Shown here in pieces: positions 53,410 to 63,561 of a stretch of DNA of 64,000 nucleotides. The first letter of the stretch is position 1. Every line of letters begins with the position of its first letter. This DNA comes from GYS-P2D sp964414425 (GTDB lineage: Bacteria; Bacteroidota; Bacteroidia; Chitinophagales; Saprospiraceae), in assembly GCA_964414425.1 (NCBI GenBank), contig CAYPWL010000001.1, forward strand, positions 186,001-250,000. Reading direction: 5' to 3'. The translations under genes and the position numbers were made by a program. The notes under the pieces are model-generated. The model was not told the DNA's origin. It ran no database searches and saw nothing but the letters and a program-made list of their open reading frames with translations.

Positions 53410-54471
53410 CCACATTTTGGCGGAACTCTTATTACTGATACGATTAATCATGTAGCTCAGACCAAACTCTAAAGTGCCTCGTCCATCCGTAAACTGTGTG
53501 ATGCGACCTGCGCTAAGATCATATGATATATCGAGAGAAAGATCCTGGGTTACAAAGCTTGCAAAAATATTCACCGAAGTCAAAGACACCCCATCGAGTC
53601 CATCTTGGATAACTGGCATAATACCGAGAGCAACGGTATCATCGCCATATGAGTCTAACTCATAATGCACTGTTGATCTGACACCAACAGAATGAAATAC
53701 GCCTTGACTATTATAAATGATCGTATTGGCCCAAGTTGTCTTTGAACTATAATAACGTCTGAAGCCAGCTGTTATCGTCACTCTCCTCTCAATAGGCACT
53801 GTTGATCCTCGAAATATAGCTTGATTATATGTATTGAGATGATGAAGCGCAAAGCCGACAAAATAGCTACCAGTTTTATCGTTTTCATATATCCAGTTCA
53901 GCCCGAGTGATAAATCCAAATTCACCCTATTCGTAAGATCAAGTAAGGTTACCTCTCCCGATGGTATACCCAAGTCAACACGTTGTTCTAAACGATCGTA
54001 TTGGCTACCAAACCAAAAATCGGTGTCAGTCAATCGTATCAGATCCGTCCCTATCGTAGTTCCGATGGCTAATCTCTGTCTACTTGAGCCATTGTCAGCT
54101 AACAATCGTGTATAACTCAATGAAGAAGATATATCAGTTCGTGCTATTATAGCTCCCTGAGGATTGTCATCCAATATCCTGACCTCAACATTGAGAAAGT
54201 CTACCGAAGTAAGTGGCACATGAGCTTGACCATAGATACTGGATAACCTATTAGGCGTAATGGCACTTGCTGTAGTCAGCCCAGCAGATTGTGTAAGATT
54301 AATTGCTTCTCTATGATTAATTCCAATTTTATACTGATAATCACTAAGATTAAGCAATGCTGGATTAAGACTTGTTATACTTTGATTGATATTATGGAGT
54401 AACACGTCTTGGGCTGATAAGCTCCCATATCCCAAAAGGAAAGCTAATATGGTACTGAGAACTATTCTCAT
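53401..54471 (-). CDS. PorP/SprF-family type IX secretion membrane protein
   Basis: 356 residues with a signal peptide (about 1-20, ending SLSAQ) and predicted outer-membrane beta-barrel. INQSITSLNPALLNLSDYQYKIGINHR is the PorP/SprF N-terminal pattern (LNPA..G and a strand that follows). It follows the giant SprB-like adhesin gene, with a 4-base overlap at its start. In gliding Bacteroidota SprF-type proteins help secrete and attach SprB-type adhesins, so a dedicated partner role is likely. Its 3' end overlaps the deoxynucleoside kinase gene by 9 bases. Confidence 0.9.
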   Translation of the reverse strand: MRIVLSTILAFLLGYGSLSAQDVLLHNINQSITSLNPALLNLSDYQYKIGINHREAINLTQSAGLTTASAITPNRLSSIYGQAHVPLTSVDFLNVEVRILDDNPQGAIIARTDISSSLSYTRLLADNGSSRQRLAIGTTIGTDLIRLTDTDFWFGSQYDRLEQRVDLGIPSGEVTLLDLTNRVNLDLSLGLNWIYENDKTGSYFVGFALHHLNTYNQAIFRGSTVPIERRVTITAGFRRYYSSKTTWANTIIYNSQGVFHSVGVRSTVHYELDSYGDDTVALGIMPVIQDGLDGVSLTSVNIFASFVTQDLSLDISYDLSAGRITQFTDGRGTLEFGLSYMINRISNKSSAKMWLY

Positions 54472-57400
54472 CGCATCAAGTGAGTTGATCCAGAATAAGT
54501 GTCTACTCTACCATCTGGGAACACTGCCGCCACTGTCCAAATATATGGACCCGCTGGCATAAGCTCCCCCCGATAAGTTCCGTCCCAACCATTGAGCTCA
54601 GAGTTGGTTTCCATATTTGTCGCGATATACAGCACCACTCCATTACGATCGTATACGCTAAATTCTGTCACTACAGCATTTGGAGTGCCATAGACATCAA
54701 GTATATCATTGACACCATCACCATTAGGCGTAAACGCCGTGGGCACTTCTACGTGATTAGCACGTTGTACAAATATTCTTTGCTCGTCATAGGCTACACA
54801 CCCCTCATCGTCAACAGCCTCTACAGCTACAACTACTGATCTATCAATCATTTCAATAGTGAAACTATCACATGCGGCACATGGAATCATTCCAATCGGA
54901 TCCGACTCCCAAAACAGATCAAAACCTCCTTGAGCACCACTGACCTCAACGGCCACATCTACGTCCTGAAGTTCGAATGTCGAGGTATCCGTTGCTAACC
55001 TAAGTATGAAGGTATCTGGTTCGGATACAAACACTTCAGGTATGATAAAGCGGCATTCTGATTCGTCAATAATCTCAATGCTATAGCTTCCAGCTCCTAA
55101 ACTCTCAAATCGAGGTTCTGTACTGTTGTTACCCCCATCTAATATGTACATAGCCGTTCCTGTACCTCCTGTTCTATTGATATTGATTATTCCACTTTGC
55201 TCTCCATGACAGACTGCGTCAGATACCGTTACTGTACCACCCAAAGCATCATCAGGTTCTGTTATCGTTGCGGTGTGGATAAATGAACACCCTGCCGCCG
55301 TTATAATCAATGCTTGATAGTCACCCGTCGGCAAACCACTAATTAACGCTCCATTTCGCACGACTTGATCGGGGGAGTCCCAAATCACGTCTGTAACAGC
55401 ACCAACTCCAGAAATCGATAAATTAATGGATCCTGCAACATCACCCTTACAATTGTTATTTACAATCTGATCTGTCACCTGAAATTCTTCAGCAGCTCCC
55501 ACTTCCACTTGTAGATTATCCCCACATCCTCGGGCATCTGTAATCGTCACTTCGTAAGAATCTGCAGCAAGACTATCTATTGTGATTAGATTATTTGTCG
55601 TAAATACATCTCCGTTGACTTGAACTTCATAGGGTCCTACACCCTCACTTATATCTAAAGTTATACGACCGTCACTCTCTCCAAAACAGATATTATCGGC
55701 CACTTGCACACCGGTAGATACAGGTATAGGCGAGATGATGGTAACACAGGTATCTATCGTACACCCACCCTCAAATACAATCGTAGCACAATACTGATCG
55801 GCTGCAAGATCCGTTAATATCATCCCAGTAGCACCATGCATCCAGTCAATTGACTGAATTGTCCCTGTCACCTCTGTAATATTAATAGCCCCATCATCAA
55901 TATTAGAACATCCTAAATCTTGTGATGTCAGACTAAACTCAACGAAAAATTCATCCTCTATCATGATAGCATCAGTAACACTACATCCTCTGTCATCTGT
56001 AACGGTATAGGTATACATACCTCCGGCTATCTGAGTTAAAGTTGCTCCGTCATCCCCTGTAGACCAGGCTATGTCGTATATACCAGAACCACCTGCAATA
56101 TCAAGTTCTATTCTTCCATTAGGGTCAAAGTTGCAACTTGCATTAGAGCTCATAGCATTAACTGTGATAGGCTGAAGTTCCATAATATCAAAATCCATCT
56201 GATCTGCACAATTGAAACGATCAGATACAAACAAGGTATAACTACCCGCTCTGAGGGTTTCCATGTCTTCCATATCAATCAGGCTATCCTGTGCATCACG
56301 TATCATCATATCAAAAGGTGATATGCCGCCAGTAATAGAAAACTCAATCCTACCCGTTGCCTGTCCACTACAATCTATATCTACCAGGTCATCTATTGTG
56401 ATATTCAATGCATCAGAGGCTTCCACCATGAAAGTATCTCGGTATACGCATCCTGAAGCATCAGTAACTGCAAAATTGAATTCTCCTGCAGTGAGGTCCG
56501 ACGCTGTGTTCTCATCACTACCATTACTCCATGCATATTGATAAGGAGGGTTACCACCTGTGACAAATAAATCTGCGAACCCTTCTAAACCACAATACGC
56601 ATCAAAAACCTCTAGTTCCACCTCTAGCTCCGGTAATCCATCAATGCTAAAATCTAAGCTAACCTCACATCCAAAGCCATCAATAACTCGTGCAGTATAA
56701 TCTCCTTGATTTAATCCAGTTATCAATGGATTTGTGAATTCTTCTGTTCCTAAGAAATATCTGTATGGTCCCTTTGTCGAAATACTATTTAACTCGACAA
56801 GACCATTGGGATCACATGCAGAGGTGTTGTTCACTCTCCGTACGATATTTAAGTCAGGTGCTATACATTGTGAGGTTCCACATAATAAATTAACCTGCGG
56901 GCTACTACATGTGGCTGCTGACGTGCGCACAGAAAACATTACTGTTTGATCTGATAAGAGGTCACTGACGACAAATGATCGATCTGTTCCGATCATAGTC
57001 CAATCAACCTCACCTTCGATACGTATTTCAAATCGAGCGTTAGGATCAGGGTGACTCCAAGAAAACTCGAGTTGATCTCTCGCAATCTCCGTACAGCTAA
57101 GTGCCTCTGGCACTATCAAATCATCACTAAAATCTATACTTACTGTTTTCTGAAATGTACAACCTTCTCCATCAGACGCTTCTATTGTGTAAACGACATC
57201 GTCATCAACAATTGTAGATCCATCGGCTGTAGTACCTGATGCATCTCGAATCTCATAGTCCAAGAAATCAGGATTATTTATCGTTAGACTAACTCTATCC
57301 ACAGAACCTCTCTGCGAGTTAGTCATGTTATCATTTATCAAAACGGTCCATGTGCCACCTAATTCAGACACATCGTTACCAAATATTCTTGAGAATGATG

Positions 57401-58961
57401 CTGCACCATCTATGCATAAATCTTGTCCAAAGGCAGATCCAGAAAGCTCTCCTAAGCCAATCAATCGATAAAATGATCCTGACGGAGATCTCAAAGTAAT
57501 TGATACTTCGCTTTGTACATCATGTGTAAAGCCTTCGATACAAATGCTCGAAAATGACTGTGCAAGAGTAAAGACACCAGACTGTTGAATACCTACATCT
57601 ATTGTTATGTCAGGTGTAGCAGTCGTACCAAACTCTGTAAGTCTAAACGGACTTCTGACTTCTGTTTCTCTTTCTACTAATGCAGGCAAGCCCAGATCAG
57701 TTAATGATGTCGGAATACATATTGAGTTATCATTAAACCCCGCAAAGGCTGAAGACAAGAAATTATCTCCGATAGGGATAACAAATGTATCTACAGCGCA
57801 TATCCCGTTGTCATCAACTATCTTAAGTAATTCGAGGGTCTCAGCTACATCATCCTCAATAGCCGTTATTTCTATTGATGCCTGTGTCTGTCCAGATAGA
57901 ACAATGAAGGAGTTAGCGGATAATACATAGTCCGAAGGATCTGCAGCGTCTGACCCGTTAGACACCACTTGAATAGGCACTTCAGTTTGTTGTCCAACGG
58001 GTGAATCGAATTCAATATTGAGTGTACCTATAGCGCATCCTTCATTCAAGACATTATCCAAGCCTAAATTGGAAGTTATTGAGTAGTTAGTAGTCCCAAT
58101 ACTTCTACCTTCTAAGAATACGCCACTGTCTAAATCAAAATCTCTTGTATCACCGATTACAATCTTGATTGTATAAACTTCACATGGAATCAGCTCTGCC
58201 TGCGCCTTGAATACATCTAAGTAACCATCAAATATAAAGTTAGGTCCACCTGTGTTGTCATTATAATACTGCGAAAATCCGAGTGATTCTGAAGGACCAT
58301 CACACACAAGGTCAGGGTCAAAGTTAGCAGTTGAAGATCCAATACTTCCTGGATTCACACTATTGGTCCACACTGGAAATGTAGTAAATGTATTACCCGA
58401 TGGATCATTTGTATCTGGGACTAAAGCAATATTCTGACGGTTGTATGCCGAACCATTGGGGTTCGGTCCAGTGATAAACATACCTAATGCGTCGTTAATT
58501 ATATCACAAGTATGTTCTGGATATTCTTCAGAGGCAAAAACATATCTCAACTCAAAATCTGACTCTTGAGGTATAAATTGAATTTCTAAACCTACCACCT
58601 CTTTAAGCTCTGAAGGCGTAATTGCTTGCAAGTCTGCATCTGTTGACAGTAGATCAAAATCTGCCGTTCCTCCCGTATTCTCACTTGTATTTGCTTGATC
58701 AATAACGCCTACTCGTCCTGTAGACAATACCAATCCTTGATCTATACCGATATCCGCTGAGCCATTGTCAAAAAAGCCGATTGATTGACCACTACCGATC
58801 TGGTTGATACTAACGACTCTAAGACCATTGCCCACGAACACATCTCTGACGAGCTGCTCTACGCTTAAGTCAGTATTATTGCTGGTAGTTACTTCTATTT
58901 GTGAAAAGACGGAGGTAGGCGTGAAAGATAGGCATAGGAATGTTAGGAGGATTAGGATCAT
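54468..58961 (-). CDS. Giant SprB-repeat adhesin with T9SS type B C-terminal domain
   Basis: About 1497 residues from ATG 58961, which gives a signal peptide ending SVFSQ; the longer frame to 59030 was dropped. Order: choice-of-anchor-L-type domain (about 10-280, GLVLSTGRVGVIDQ), a Calx-beta-like and a P-domain-like sandwich (GFTHDVQSEVSITLRSP), then about eight SprB-type repeats (each with a Cys-Gly, G.I.....GG..PY, GSYTL pattern; about 690-1380). The end is a gliding-motility-associated C-terminal domain (VEVPTAFTPNGDGVNDILDVYG). It is exported by the type IX system and probably works in adhesion or gliding. PorP/SprF lies just downstream. Confidence 0.92.
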   Translation of the reverse strand: MILILLTFLCLSFTPTSVFSQIEVTTSNNTDLSVEQLVRDVFVGNGLRVVSINQIGSGQSIGFFDNGSADIGIDQGLVLSTGRVGVIDQANTSENTGGTADFDLLSTDADLQAITPSELKEVVGLEIQFIPQESDFELRYVFASEEYPEHTCDIINDALGMFITGPNPNGSAYNRQNIALVPDTNDPSGNTFTTFPVWTNSVNPGSIGSSTANFDPDLVCDGPSESLGFSQYYNDNTGGPNFIFDGYLDVFKAQAELIPCEVYTIKIVIGDTRDFDLDSGVFLEGRSIGTTNYSITSNLGLDNVLNEGCAIGTLNIEFDSPVGQQTEVPIQVVSNGSDAADPSDYVLSANSFIVLSGQTQASIEITAIEDDVAETLELLKIVDDNGICAVDTFVIPIGDNFLSSAFAGFNDNSICIPTSLTDLGLPALVERETEVRSPFRLTEFGTTATPDITIDVGIQQSGVFTLAQSFSSICIEGFTHDVQSEVSITLRSPSGSFYRLIGLGELSGSAFGQDLCIDGAASFSRIFGNDVSELGGTWTVLINDNMTNSQRGSVDRVSLTINNPDFLDYEIRDASGTTADGSTIVDDDVVYTIEASDGEGCTFQKTVSIDFSDDLIVPEALSCTEIARDQLEFSWSHPDPNARFEIRIEGEVDWTMIGTDRSFVVSDLLSDQTVMFSVRTSAATCSSPQVNLLCGTSQCIAPDLNIVRRVNNTSACDPNGLVELNSISTKGPYRYFLGTEEFTNPLITGLNQGDYTARVIDGFGCEVSLDFSIDGLPELEVELEVFDAYCGLEGFADLFVTGGNPPYQYAWSNGSDENTASDLTAGEFNFAVTDASGCVYRDTFMVEASDALNITIDDLVDIDCSGQATGRIEFSITGGISPFDMMIRDAQDSLIDMEDMETLRAGSYTLFVSDRFNCADQMDFDIMELQPITVNAMSSNASCNFDPNGRIELDIAGGSGIYDIAWSTGDDGATLTQIAGGMYTYTVTDDRGCSVTDAIMIEDEFFVEFSLTSQDLGCSNIDDGAINITEVTGTIQSIDWMHGATGMILTDLAADQYCATIVFEGGCTIDTCVTIISPIPVSTGVQVADNICFGESDGRITLDISEGVGPYEVQVNGDVFTTNNLITIDSLAADSYEVTITDARGCGDNLQVEVGAAEEFQVTDQIVNNNCKGDVAGSINLSISGVGAVTDVIWDSPDQVVRNGALISGLPTGDYQALIITAAGCSFIHTATITEPDDALGGTVTVSDAVCHGEQSGIININRTGGTGTAMYILDGGNNSTEPRFESLGAGSYSIEIIDESECRFIIPEVFVSEPDTFILRLATDTSTFELQDVDVAVEVSGAQGGFDLFWESDPIGMIPCAACDSFTIEMIDRSVVVAVEAVDDEGCVAYDEQRIFVQRANHVEVPTAFTPNGDGVNDILDVYGTPNAVVTEFSVYDRNGVVLYIATNMETNSELNGWDGTYRGELMPAGPYIWTVAAVFPDGRVDTYSGSTHLMR

Positions 58962-59106
58962 TTGTCCTACACCAAATTTTGGATAATATGCTCTTTTTAT
59001 ACCTCTCACTATGAAAAGAATAATCAGCAAATCACACGTCCTTGGGCGGCCCGTTGTGTTTATTGATTATACTTGTTATTAACATTAAAAATACAATTCT
59101 CTATAC

Positions 59107-60855
59107 ATGAGACACTTTCTGAAGCTCGTCACCTCATCTTGTCTAGGTACTATTTTGGCTTTTTTTGCATTTTTTTTCATTGTATTGGTGTTTACCCTAC
59201 CAAATTCACCTAATACAACGATTTCTCAGCAGTCCATCCTGCACCTAACCTTAGATCTCTCCCTACCAGAACTGACTAATAACGTGCCAAGTCGCCCATT
59301 TTCACTCGAACAAACCACAGCAATTGGCCTAAATGACTTAAAACGTCTTCTCTCTGAAGCAAAAACGGACGAAAGCATTTCTGGGTTCCTTATCCAGACA
59401 GAAAATACTGCCCTATTGCCGACAAAAGCTCTCGAAATTAATAGAGCAATCAAATCATTTAAAGAGTCGGGTAAATTCTGCTATGCATATGGAGACTATT
59501 TTACACAAAGTGGATACTTAATTGCATCTGCCGCAGATAGTGTTTTTTTAAATCCAAACGGATTCATAGATCTACGAGGCATGGGTGTAGAGATCCCCTA
59601 TTATCAAGGATTTGCGGAGAAAAGTAACATTAGCTTTGATGTATATCATGCGGGTAAATACAAGAGTGCTATTGAGCCATACTATCGCAAAGAAATGTCT
59701 AAAGAGAATCGATATCAAACCACTGAATTCTTGCAAGATTTCATTACACATATGAGTACTGAAATCGCTGATAATCGATCGCTCAGCACTGAGGCCGTAA
59801 TCCAAGCTATGCACCAGTTTGATACAGACAATTCCGAAAGCTGCAAATCTCTCGGACTTATCGACCGAATCCTCTATGAAGATGAATTAGAAGATCGGTT
59901 GAAGGAACTTACAAATACTAATAAACTGAATTTAGTCTCGATTGAAGATTATTACGCTAATAGTCCTAATGGCAAATCCACAGGTAAAGATCGGATTGCA
60001 GTGATCTATGCAGAAGGAGCCATAGACCAGTTTGGCAAAAGTAAAGGATCAATAACAGTAGAACGTTATGAAAAGGCAATAGACAAAATCAGTAAAAATG
60101 ACAAAGTAAAAGCTGTAGTACTACGAGTGAACTCACCAGGTGGAAGTGCATTTGCCTCTGATGTACTCTGGGATAAAATCGAAAAACTCAAAGATCAAGG
60201 TAAAACTGTCGTCGCTTCATTTGGAGACTATGCTGCATCTGGAGGGTATTATATCGCATGCGGTGCTGATCGTATTGTGTCAGAGCCTACAACACTAACT
60301 GGATCCATCGGAGTATTCTCTATGATTCCGAACTTCAATGGGTTTTTCAAAGAACATTTAGGCGTAAACTGGGATACGCTCAGCACTGGTAATCATAACT
60401 TTATCTACTCGACATTCACCCCTAAGAGCGATGCTGATAACCTCAAGCTGCAACGAAATACGGAGCATACTTATCAAAAATTCTTAAGCAGAGTTGCAGC
60501 TGGGCGATCGATGGAAATAGGTCAAGTCGATGAAATCGCTCAAGGTAGAGTATGGAGCGGTGAAGATGCCTTGGAAGTCGGACTTGTCGATACATTAGGC
60601 GCATTAGAGGAAGCTATCGCAATTGCTGCTGACCTGGCGGAAATAGAGGATTTTAAAACGCTTCAATATCCGGTGATCGAACAATCTGTCTACGAAGAGC
60701 TCTGGACTGTCTTAATGAATGAAACCTCGATAAATACACAGCTGAATGGAGCAAGTGAGCATCGATTAATCCAAAATATCTACGAACGCCTTGAGCCAAT
60801 CATACAAGCAACCGAAACTCCGCAGGCTCGCCTACCGCTTGTGATATCACAATAA
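59107..60855 (+). CDS. sppA: Signal peptide peptidase SppA (67K type)
   Basis: Membrane-bound Ser-Lys protease that degrades released signal peptides. A single N-terminal transmembrane segment (FLKLVTSSCLGTILAFFAFFFI) is followed by two homologous crotonase-like halves. The general-base Lys is in the first half (GKYKSAIEPYYRKEM) and the nucleophilic Ser in the second (NSPGGSAFASD). GSIGVF and EIAQGRVWSGEDAL are conserved. 582 residues is normal for the fused long form. It is divergent from the giant adhesin gene. Confidence 0.95.
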   Translation: MRHFLKLVTSSCLGTILAFFAFFFIVLVFTLPNSPNTTISQQSILHLTLDLSLPELTNNVPSRPFSLEQTTAIGLNDLKRLLSEAKTDESISGFLIQTENTALLPTKALEINRAIKSFKESGKFCYAYGDYFTQSGYLIASAADSVFLNPNGFIDLRGMGVEIPYYQGFAEKSNISFDVYHAGKYKSAIEPYYRKEMSKENRYQTTEFLQDFITHMSTEIADNRSLSTEAVIQAMHQFDTDNSESCKSLGLIDRILYEDELEDRLKELTNTNKLNLVSIEDYYANSPNGKSTGKDRIAVIYAEGAIDQFGKSKGSITVERYEKAIDKISKNDKVKAVVLRVNSPGGSAFASDVLWDKIEKLKDQGKTVVASFGDYAASGGYYIACGADRIVSEPTTLTGSIGVFSMIPNFNGFFKEHLGVNWDTLSTGNHNFIYSTFTPKSDADNLKLQRNTEHTYQKFLSRVAAGRSMEIGQVDEIAQGRVWSGEDALEVGLVDTLGALEEAIAIAADLAEIEDFKTLQYPVIEQSVYEELWTVLMNETSINTQLNGASEHRLIQNIYERLEPIIQATETPQARLPLVISQ

Positions 60856-60943
60856 TATTTTAATAATTCATAATGCTTTGAAAACCTTCTTTGCTATATC
60901 TATGTTCAAACATCGATATTATATAAATCACAATATTCACAAC

Positions 60944-61513
60944 ATGAAAAATTTAGTATTAATTTTAGCTGCTACCCTTTTAGGTGTAACTGTTTGGGCT
61001 ACTGATAATCACAAAGAAGTTAAGGAAATCAATACCGAGAAGAGCTCTGTATCTTGGGAAGGTAAAAAGGTGACAGGCACACATACTGGCCTTATTTCGA
61101 TATCCGAAGGCTCTTTAGAGTTTGACCACGGAGCATTAACTGGAGGTAATGTAGTCATCGATATGGCCTCTATGAGTTCTACTGATCTCGCAGAGACACC
61201 AGCATCAAAATTGTTGGGACATCTTAAATCTGACGATTTTTTTGGTGTAGCAAACTATCCTACTGCAGAGTTAAATATTACTGATGTGAAGAAGTCAGAC
61301 TCTGGCTATACTGTAACTGGTAATCTTACTATTAAGGGAATTTCAAAGCCCGTCACATTTGATACTGTCGTAACTAAAAATGGTGCCACAGCACAGATTG
61401 TGATCGATAGAACTGACTATAATGTGAGATACGGGTCAGGTAAATTCTTTGAAAACTTAGGTGATAAGACGATCTACGATGATTTCACGTTGGACGTTAA
61501 TATTGTATTTTAA
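60944..61513 (+). CDS. YceI-family periplasmic lipid-binding-like protein
   Basis: Starting at ATG 60944 rather than the upstream TTG at 60878 places a clear signal peptide (KNLVLILAATLLGVTVWA) at the start. The YceI-type lipocalin-like domain follows (INTEKSSVSWEGKKVTGTHTGLI ... GNLTIKGISKPVTF ... YGSGKFFENLGDKTI). The family binds polyisoprenoids or amphiphiles and often occurs with electron-transfer components; the NADH dehydrogenase gene next door may be coincidental. The two genes share a terminator between their ends. Confidence 0.92.
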   Translation: MKNLVLILAATLLGVTVWATDNHKEVKEINTEKSSVSWEGKKVTGTHTGLISISEGSLEFDHGALTGGNVVIDMASMSSTDLAETPASKLLGHLKSDDFFGVANYPTAELNITDVKKSDSGYTVTGNLTIKGISKPVTFDTVVTKNGATAQIVIDRTDYNVRYGSGKFFENLGDKTIYDDFTLDVNIVF

Positions 61514-61539
61514 GAACAACAGTCACCCATCATAAAAAC

Positions 61540-61577
61540 AAGCCGTTCAGATTATTCTGGGCGGCTTATTTTTTTTT
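61540..61577. terminator. Bidirectional terminator between YceI and NADH dehydrogenase genes
   Basis: Stem AAGCCGTTCAGA (61540-61551) pairs with TCTGGGCGGCTT (61556-61567, with two G-U pairs) around a TTAT loop, followed by a run of nine T on the plus strand. On the minus strand GTTTTTATG follows. The stop codon of the NADH dehydrogenase lies inside the hairpin. Confidence 0.9.
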
Positions 61578-62838
61578 GAGGTTGGTATGGTTTTATAATC
61601 AATCTTAAGGATTGGTCATAAGTTATATAACTCCAAAACCAATTGAGCATCACTACGACTCTATTACGAGCCCCAATAAGTGCACGTATATGCACAAGCA
61701 GCCAAACAACCCAGGCGAAAAAACCTGAGAATTTAAATTTTGGCAATTCCACTACGGCTTTATTTCTCCCTATCGTAGCCATCGAGCCTAAATCTTTATA
61801 AACAAATCCTGCACTACTCTTTCCTCTCAAGTGTTTAGCAAGAAATTTAGCTTGCTGAATGGCTACCTGAGCTACTTGTGGATGACCATGCTCGAAATCC
61901 TCCGACGGCAGATAAGCGATGTCTCCAATAGCATAAACATCGGGCATGTCTCTGACCTCTAATCTGTCATTAATCTTCAATCTATTACTTGGCCCTAACG
62001 CATCCTCAGTTACACCAGAAAATACAGGGCAAGTTACGCCTGCAGCCCATATCACCTTTTGGGTCTGTATAGTTCGGCCATCTTTAAGATATACCTGAGT
62101 ATCATCTACGTCTTGCACTCTACAACCTAATTCAACTTCTACGCCTAATTTTTGTAATTCCGCCTTGGCCTTACCTGAAGCATACTCACTCATACCTGGA
62201 AGCAGTCTTTTGCCACCTTGTATCAGGTAGATATCGACTTCTGAAGCATTCAATTCTGGATAGTCTTTAGGAAGTATATAGTTTTTCATTTCAGCCAACG
62301 CTCCCGCCATTTCTACTCCTGTAGGCCCACCACCGACAACTACGATATCAAGTTTGATCTGGCGATCATCATAATCCCTTGTAATAACCGCATCCTCCAG
62401 ATCAGATAAGATCTGATTACGTACATACAGGGCTTGAGCAACAGACTTTAATGGATAGCTATGATTCTTAAAGTTGTCATTACCAAAGAAATTAGAGATA
62501 GTACCATATGCCAACACGAGAATATCATAATTCACATGACCTAACGGCGTAATAAGCCGTTTAGCAGTAGCGTCAATACCTGTTACCTCCGTTACTCTGA
62601 TGATCACATTAGCCTTATTCTGAAAAGCCTTCCTAAGCGGAAATGAAATCGATGAAGGCTCTAATCCAGACATTGCTACTTGGTAATATAGCGGCTGAAA
62701 TTGATGGAAATTATTTTTATCAATGAGTACAACTTGAAAGTTAGAACGACTCAATTTTCTTGCTAAAGTCAGTCCACCAAAACCTGCTCCTACAATAACA
62801 ATTCGCTGTTTATTGGATTCCGGAATATTGATTGGCAT
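61552..62838 (-). CDS. ndh: Type II NADH dehydrogenase (NDH-2)
   Basis: FAD-dependent, non-proton-pumping NADH:quinone oxidoreductase. The FAD motif IVIVGAGFGGLTLARKL is near the N-terminus and the NADH motif VVVGGGPTGVEMAGALAEM in the middle. AAGVTCP and VYAIGDIAYL match the second FAD-contact region. The C-terminus contains a hydrophobic amphipathic stretch (FFAWVVWLLVHIRALIG) that anchors it to the membrane. Length 428 is normal. A sulfide:quinone oxidoreductase is excluded because its characteristic Cys residues are absent. Confidence 0.93.
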   Translation of the reverse strand: MPINIPESNKQRIVIVGAGFGGLTLARKLSRSNFQVVLIDKNNFHQFQPLYYQVAMSGLEPSSISFPLRKAFQNKANVIIRVTEVTGIDATAKRLITPLGHVNYDILVLAYGTISNFFGNDNFKNHSYPLKSVAQALYVRNQILSDLEDAVITRDYDDRQIKLDIVVVGGGPTGVEMAGALAEMKNYILPKDYPELNASEVDIYLIQGGKRLLPGMSEYASGKAKAELQKLGVEVELGCRVQDVDDTQVYLKDGRTIQTQKVIWAAGVTCPVFSGVTEDALGPSNRLKINDRLEVRDMPDVYAIGDIAYLPSEDFEHGHPQVAQVAIQQAKFLAKHLRGKSSAGFVYKDLGSMATIGRNKAVVELPKFKFSGFFAWVVWLLVHIRALIGARNRVVVMLNWFWSYITYDQSLRLIIKPYQPQKKISRPE

Positions 62839-62898
62839 CAGAAAATTTTAAATTGGTGATTTCGTACTAATTAAAGTAAAAATAAAAGTAATCTATTA

Positions 62899-63540
62899 AT
62901 GGAAGGAGCTGTACTACTACCACTATTCCCACTCGAACTTGTGGTCTATCCTGGTCAGAATCTGAATCTTCACATATTCGAATCGAGATATCGTCAACTC
63001 ATACATGATTGCCAAGAACAGCAGCTTACCTTTGCAATACCCAGATATAAACAGGATACTCCCATAAAATTTGGGACCGAAATGCGCTTAGTCAAGATTG
63101 CAATGACTTATCCTGATGGCAGGATGGATATCATCTCTGAGGGTGTCGGTCCAATCGAAGTCAACAGGTACCTTAAAAAGCATCCTAACAAGCTTTACCC
63201 TGGAGGATATGTCACTCGCAAATATTGGGATCATGATGGGGATAAATTGCTCTACAATGAGCTTAAAAAGAGCCTATTGGATTTATATGAGCATATGAAT
63301 ATCACCAAAATACCTGAGGTTCTGTCTGGTTCATTTACCACATTTCAAATTGCTGAGAAAGTAGGATTTAATAAGGATCAAGAATATGAATTTTTACAAA
63401 TCCCTGGTGAGGAAGCACGTCAACTGTATATGTTAGATCATCTCAGCATAATGATTCCTAAGATTAAAGAGATGGAAGAGGTCCGAAAAAAAATACAGAT
63501 GAATGGTCATTTCAGAAATGTTATACCTCCAAAAGTTTAA
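62899..63540 (+). CDS. Lon-substrate-binding-domain protein (LonN only)
   Basis: 213 residues corresponding only to the N-terminal Lon substrate-binding domain (LPLFPLELVVYPGQNLNLHIFESRYRQLI), without ATPase or protease. Such stand-alone Lon-N proteins are frequent in bacteria, and their role (adaptor or peptide binding) is not settled. It is 21 bases upstream of the gamma-glutamyltransferase gene, same strand. Confidence 0.88.
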   Translation: MEGAVLLPLFPLELVVYPGQNLNLHIFESRYRQLIHDCQEQQLTFAIPRYKQDTPIKFGTEMRLVKIAMTYPDGRMDIISEGVGPIEVNRYLKKHPNKLYPGGYVTRKYWDHDGDKLLYNELKKSLLDLYEHMNITKIPEVLSGSFTTFQIAEKVGFNKDQEYEFLQIPGEEARQLYMLDHLSIMIPKIKEMEEVRKKIQMNGHFRNVIPPKV

Positions 63541-63561
63541 ATTCGTCAACGAATAAAAATT

